NCBI GenBank assembly: GCA_910587375.1
Contig: CAJULR010000035.1
Coordinates: forward strand, 74,064 to 138,063
Origin: Candidatus Gastranaerophilales bacterium
GTDB taxonomy: Bacteria; Cyanobacteriota; Vampirovibrionia; Gastranaerophilales; Gastranaerophilaceae
Length of the DNA stretch: 64,000 nt
Direction of reading: 5' to 3'
Shown here: in pieces, positions 60,569 through 64,000 of the stretch
Layout of the letters: each line of letters starts with the position of its first letter
Position numbering within the stretch: position 1 is the stretch's first letter
Position numbers and translations under genes: made by a program
Notes under the pieces: model-generated
Database searches by the model: none
The model's input: the letters and a program-made list of their open reading frames with translations, nothing else
What the model was told of the DNA's origin: nothing

Positions 60569-61924
60569 TTATTCCTTTGAATCTTCCCCGTTTTCGTCAA
60601 CAGGCTCAAGCTTTTTAATCTTTAATTTTACAATTCTTGCGTTATCCACTTCAATTACTCTGAATTCGAAGTTTTCAACCTCAACCGTATCGCCCTCTTT
60701 TGCAATGTGCCCGAGGTTTTTCACAACAAGCCCGCCGATTGTTTCAATGTCTTCATCTTCAACTTCGGCATTTTTATCATCCAGGCAGAAATATTCATTA
60801 AATTCATCAATTCTCATCATCGCATTTGCAATGTATTCATTTTCATAAATTTGCCTGATGTCTGCTTCTTCTTCGTCAAATTCATCCTGCACTTCGCCAA
60901 AAATTTCTTCCAGAATATCTTCCAACGTAACAAGCCCCGAAACACAGCCAAATTCATCAATTACAAAGGCCATCTGCCCTTTGCATTTTTTAAATTCGAG
61001 CATAAGGTTGTCTATTGTCATCGTTTCGGGCACAAGCATTGGCTTTCTTATGATGTCTGAAAGCTTAATTTCAGCCCCGCTCATCACAAGCGGAAAAAGG
61101 TCTTTGATATGCAAAATGCCTGCAATGTGGTCTAAATCTTCACTATATACGGGATATCTTGTATATTGGGTGTCTAAAATTATTTTATTTAACTCCGAAG
61201 GCTCAATATCAAGCGGGATACAAGTCATATCGGGCCTTGGAACCATTACCTGTTTTGCCTGAATGTCTGAAAATTTGAAAACGTTTGTTAAAATTTCTTT
61301 CTCGGTGTCATTCAAAACCCCTTCCTTGTGGGATTCGTTGATTATCATATCCAATTCTTCAACAGAATGCACCAAATGCCCCGCATGTGCCGGGGGAATT
61401 TTAAGCAATGAAAGAAGAAAATTTCCAATTCCGTTTAAAATAAAAATAAACGGTGCAAAAATTTTACTTACAATATACATTGGCCTTGCAACAACAAGGG
61501 CCGTTTTTTCCGTGAATTGAAGGGCGATGGATTTTGGCATTAATTCACCAATAATCACATGCATTAAAGTTATAAGCGCAAAGGCAATGGAAACCGCCAA
61601 AGAATGAGTTGCAACTCCGCGTGCGGCCTCCGGCAGAAAATGGAAAACAGGTTCAATAAAGCGAACCAAAGTGGCTTCGCCAACCCAACCAAGGCCGATA
61701 CTTGCAATTGTAATTCCAAGCTGCGTTGCGGCAATGGATCTATCCATATGGTCAACAGAATTTATTGCAATGTCTGCGTCTTCATTGCCCTCTTTTGCAA
61801 GCTGTGAAAGCCTTGTCCTTCGAACAGAAACAAGCGCAAATTCAGACGCCACAAAAAACCCGTTTGCAAAAAGCAAAAATACTATTAAAAGTGAATTAAA
61901 TAAGAGGCTCTGGTCCGTGTCCAT
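60569..61924 (-). CDS. CNNM/CorC-type transporter-associated protein (DUF21-CBS-CorC)
   Basis: ATG 61924 with GGAGAAG upstream gives 451 residues. Domains in order are a DUF21 membrane part with three to four helices (about 10-190), two CBS domains (MVPRPDMTCIPLD near 210, then MLVPETMTIDNLMLEF), and the C-terminal CorC_HlyC domain (MAFVIDEFGCVSGLVTLEDILEEIFGE). Members move or control Mg or Co efflux. The first gene of a two-gene unit with the Imm-like protein. Confidence 0.93.
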   Translation of the reverse strand: MDTDQSLLFNSLLIVFLLFANGFFVASEFALVSVRRTRLSQLAKEGNEDADIAINSVDHMDRSIAATQLGITIASIGLGWVGEATLVRFIEPVFHFLPEAARGVATHSLAVSIAFALITLMHVIIGELMPKSIALQFTEKTALVVARPMYIVSKIFAPFIFILNGIGNFLLSLLKIPPAHAGHLVHSVEELDMIINESHKEGVLNDTEKEILTNVFKFSDIQAKQVMVPRPDMTCIPLDIEPSELNKIILDTQYTRYPVYSEDLDHIAGILHIKDLFPLVMSGAEIKLSDIIRKPMLVPETMTIDNLMLEFKKCKGQMAFVIDEFGCVSGLVTLEDILEEIFGEVQDEFDEEEADIRQIYENEYIANAMMRIDEFNEYFCLDDKNAEVEDEDIETIGGLVVKNLGHIAKEGDTVEVENFEFRVIEVDNARIVKLKIKKLEPVDENGEDSKE

Positions 61925-62029
61925 TTCTTCTCCAAAAGTGCTCAAAAAACGCAAAAAATTGCATTTTAAAGTTATTATAATAAAAATAACATAAATTTTC
62001 AACGGGGAGAAATTTTGATGAAAAAACCG

Positions 62030-62227
62030 TTATATCTTATTCAAAGTGATTTCAAACATTTCACAGTCTTGTTTATTTTCTTTACAAAGTTTTTTGCCAA
62101 GCTCTGCGAGGATAAAAATTTCACCCCTGCTTGAATCTTGAATTTTAGAGAATAAAACTTGCATGGCTCTTGTGTTATCCGAAATATTTGTTCTGATATT
62201 ATTTAAAATTTTAAGGTTTTTGGTCAT
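62030..62227 (-). CDS. Uncharacterised small protein divergent from a CI-like regulator
   Basis: From ATG 62227 the peptide has 65 residues (MTKNLKILNNIRTNISDNTR...). A GTG at 62269 would add 14. It is helical and charged, with GEIFILAELGKKLCKENK. The divergent position beside an XRE repressor suggests repressor control. No family is recognised and the start is unsure. Confidence 0.5.
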   Translation of the reverse strand: MTKNLKILNNIRTNISDNTRAMQVLFSKIQDSSRGEIFILAELGKKLCKENKQDCEMFEITLNKI

Positions 62228-62340
62228 ATAAGATTTCTTTTTGTTAAGTTTACACAAGCCTTTTGCCACCGTTATGATTTTATGGTACTATACGGCGGTT
62301 AAACGATATGTACATATAAACACATTTTGGTAAATTTGTC

Positions 62341-62355
62341 AACACAGTTTGTGTT
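62341..62355. promoter_or_regulatory. Operator-like palindrome AACACAGTTTGTGTT
   Basis: A perfect 15-bp palindrome between the two divergent genes, with a further AAACACA half-site at 62318-62324. It is a candidate site for the regulator at 62389. Confidence 0.6.
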
Positions 62356-62388
62356 TATTTACAAAACTTAACATGTGCGGGGAAAGCA

Positions 62389-62682
62389 GTGTACGATAAA
62401 AAATTGCAAAAAATAAGAAGGACATTAAAACTGTCGCAAGAAGAAATATCCTCACAAATTGGTATATCTTACCGTGCATATACAAGCTATGAGCGCGGCG
62501 ACAGAAAACCGTCACTGGATTTTCTTGGAAAACTTGTTGAAAAGTTCGGAATAAATCTTAATTGGTTAATTGCAAATAAGGGCGAGATGTTCAATTCCAA
62601 ACCCCAAGACATTGAACAGACAAAAGAAGCAATATTAAGCGAAGTGCGCAAAATGCTCAAAGACGAAGGGGTTGTGAAGTAA
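62389..62682 (+). CDS. XRE-family regulator (CI-like)
   Basis: A GTG start at 62389 gives 97 residues with the helix-turn-helix KLSQEEISSQIGISYRAYTSYERGDRKPSLDFLGKLVEKFGINLNWLIANKG, the fold and NWLI phrase typical of phage-type repressors. No peptidase tail follows, so it is not a classical LexA/CI cleavable form. A TAAAAGT/ACTTTTA inverted repeat follows the stop. Confidence 0.85.
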   Translation: MYDKKLQKIRRTLKLSQEEISSQIGISYRAYTSYERGDRKPSLDFLGKLVEKFGINLNWLIANKGEMFNSKPQDIEQTKEAILSEVRKMLKDEGVVK

Positions 62683-62722
62683 AAGTTACTTACTTTTATC
62701 AATTAAATCTTCATTACGCACA

Positions 62723-62806
62723 CTAAAAGAACGGTAAAAAATAATACCCGGCTATTGCTAAAATTATGCAAGCAATATAGTTTGCAGGCATATCAAGCAT
62801 CGGCAT
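62723..62806 (-). CDS. Possible 27-residue single-helix membrane peptide
   Basis: MPMLDMPANYIACIILAI followed by AGYYFLPFF, downstream of the 61-residue gene by 56 bp on the same strand. It has only a weak ribosome binding site and no antisense module, so it is not grouped with loci I-IV. Confidence 0.4.
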   Translation of the reverse strand: MPMLDMPANYIACIILAIAGYYFLPFF

Positions 62807-62862
62807 AATTAGACCCTATTTCTTTTTTTTGATTGTACTCTTGAATATATATTTGAGCAACC

Positions 62863-63048
62863 TTAATTTGCGCGACGAAGAAGGCCTGTGAAGCTTGTTT
62901 TTGGCGTCGGTTCGTCGTCTTCTGGGAGCTCCGGCCTTTTAATTCTGTCAGGCACAGGTTTTTCAAAGCTTGAAAGGCCGACAGGGCCCTCGTTTATCTT
63001 TCCAAAAACACCAAATACGCCGTTAAATATATTCATAATCTTATCCAT
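62863..63048 (-). CDS. Uncharacterised 61-residue protein
   Basis: MDKIMNIFNGVFGVFGKINE opens a peptide rich in Pro and Asp/Glu toward the end (RPELPEDDEPTPK), finishing SFTGLLRRAN. GGAAA upstream gives moderate support for translation. No known family, soluble, possibly a lineage-specific small protein cotranscribed with the membrane peptide that follows. Confidence 0.6.
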   Translation of the reverse strand: MDKIMNIFNGVFGVFGKINEGPVGLSSFEKPVPDRIKRPELPEDDEPTPKTSFTGLLRRAN

Positions 63049-63188
63049 CGTTTTTCCTTTCCCGTTTTTCTAAAGGGTCATTTTCTAAAATATTATATTT
63101 AATAGGGGAAACAAATAAATTCGCTTTTTCTCTAAATTGTTATGATAGAATAAAGTATAATGTTTTTTTAAAAATTGTAAAGAACGAT

Positions 63189-63923
63189 ATGGACGATAGT
63201 GTAATAAATTCCAATATACAAAAGGCACTTGAAGCGGTAAAAAAACCTTACACAAAAGAAGAAATCAAGGCTGTGCTTTGCGGGGAAGACGAATTTGAAA
63301 AGCCTGTTGCAATAATATCTTTAGACACAATTGAAAAAGAAGAGGCAGAGCTTTTAATTCAAAATTTAACAGGCTGTGACGGCAGAATTAGAGAAGCTTC
63401 CGCCGTAAAAATTTCAGAATTCCTTTCAAACCGGGCAACTGCAGAATTTTTTCTTGATGAATTAAGCGTAAAAACCATTCTAAACGGCATTATGGACATA
63501 AACCCAAATGTCGGACGTGCTTTAATTGATGGCATAAAAGAATGTAAACCTTTGCAGGAAGCTATATTGCCCTTTCTTTTACAAAGAATTTCAGAATTAA
63601 TCGAAAAATTAAAAGAAATGTCCAAAACGCCTTTCCTTGAAAACAAGCTGAATGACAAAAGAAACCATGCAAAAAACAAGGTGGTTTTCAATCTTTATTG
63701 GGGAATGGAAGCACTTTATTATACAAATTTTAACAATTTTCAAACAGGGGATATAAGAAATAAAATTATAGATATATTAAGTTTCACATCAGACTATACA
63801 GACTATACAATAAGGGAAAAAGCCGCAAAAATTCTTTTCAAAACAGAAAATGCGCCCGATGATTTGTTACAGAAATTGAAAAATGATAAAAATTTTTATG
63901 TAAAAAATCAGCTTTTATGTTAA
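63189..63923 (+). CDS. Uncharacterised helical-repeat protein (HEAT-like)
   Basis: The 244-residue protein consists of successive amphipathic helices, such as ELLIQNLTGCDGRIREASAV and DYTIREKAAKILFKTENAP, in the manner of HEAT repeats. No catalytic residues, signal or membrane segment. Such proteins usually bind other proteins. It precedes efp by 35 bp and may be in one transcript with it. Confidence 0.75.
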   Translation: MDDSVINSNIQKALEAVKKPYTKEEIKAVLCGEDEFEKPVAIISLDTIEKEEAELLIQNLTGCDGRIREASAVKISEFLSNRATAEFFLDELSVKTILNGIMDINPNVGRALIDGIKECKPLQEAILPFLLQRISELIEKLKEMSKTPFLENKLNDKRNHAKNKVVFNLYWGMEALYYTNFNNFQTGDIRNKIIDILSFTSDYTDYTIREKAAKILFKTENAPDDLLQKLKNDKNFYVKNQLLC

Positions 63924-63958
63924 CATCAAAGGAAGTAGAAATGAAATAGGGATATTTT

Positions 63959-64000
63959 ATGATTTCAGTAAACGATTTAAAAACCGGCTTAACATTAGAA
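63959..64000 (+). CDS. efp: Elongation factor P (5' end only)
   Basis: The last 14 codons of the window read MISVNDLKTGLTLE, which matches the N-terminus of EF-P. EF-P relieves ribosome stalling at Pro runs. It runs off the right edge, so no modification site can be checked. Confidence 0.8.
   Translation, partial: MISVNDLKTGLTLE

Noticed and set aside
62723..62806. Fifth toxin-like module
   Set aside because: The peptide is apolar, but there is no antisense promoter, shared hairpin or leader hairpin.
1..64000. CRISPR array or insertion sequence
   Set aside because: No regularly spaced direct repeats, cas genes or transposase genes were seen.

Overview
The window reads as an AT-rich bacterial chromosome with a diderm envelope. 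I infer an uncultured non-photosynthetic relative of cyanobacteria (Vampirovibrionia/Melainabacteria, probably the gut order Gastranaerophilales). Reasons are the cyanobacterial-type DUF4330 protein, the PilT motor and prepilin-type protein, a heptose-type kinase next to an O-antigen ligase, a PSP1/RsfS pair, ATP-type PEP carboxykinase, TTG starts, and several lineage-style proteins with a short N-terminal motif ending in FxG. No 16S rRNA is present, so the placement is inference.

Layout. 0-10 kb: a partial 5'-nucleotidase-like gene, a frameshifted cell-wall amidase, nadA, and a minus-strand operon pyrF-ald-proB-proA, followed by two lineage-specific proteins. 10-20 kb: an eight-gene pyrimidine operon pyrK-pyrD-pyrE-pyrB-pyrC-pyrF-carA-carB, which encodes all of de novo UMP synthesis. 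It is preceded by a terminator abutting a tiny ORF and contains a second pyrF. 20-32 kb: a HigBA-type toxin-antitoxin pair, pilT, rsfS, a PSP1 protein, an SNF2 helicase, an activase-type ATPase with an unknown partner, ahcY and pckA. 32-46 kb: broken lectin-like repeat modules, a LuxR-type response regulator, gap, a LOG protein, a possible kinase-like protein, two tRNA-Gly genes among tRNA fragments, a SF1 helicase, mutS2 and small regulators. 45-54 kb: envelope sugar genes, a degenerate amidohydrolase, a glutamate synthase small chain, a HAD phosphatase and ispF. 54-64 kb: a large Gly-rich prepilin-like protein, a cluster of very small hydrophobic ORFs with antisense promoters, prmC, a CorC-type protein, a CI-like regulator and the start of efp.

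The most interesting signal is a repeated small-gene architecture. One copy lies at 26.57-26.86 kb and three at 57.25-58.20 kb. Each has a 20-30 codon hydrophobic ORF and a convergent antisense promoter just past its stop. Between them is a hairpin with a shared shape (basal stem, 7-8 nt one-sided internal loop, apical stem). An inverted repeat inside each ORF reads as a terminator for the antisense RNA. Two copies also share the 5' UTR word TAGGGTAAGTGCC, and three have a hairpin that hides the ribosome binding site. This is what a type I toxin-antitoxin family would look like.

Other notable features are the shared N-terminal motif on unrelated proteins, palindromic repeats inserted in frame in pyrK and in the prepilin leader, and an A18 tract in carB.
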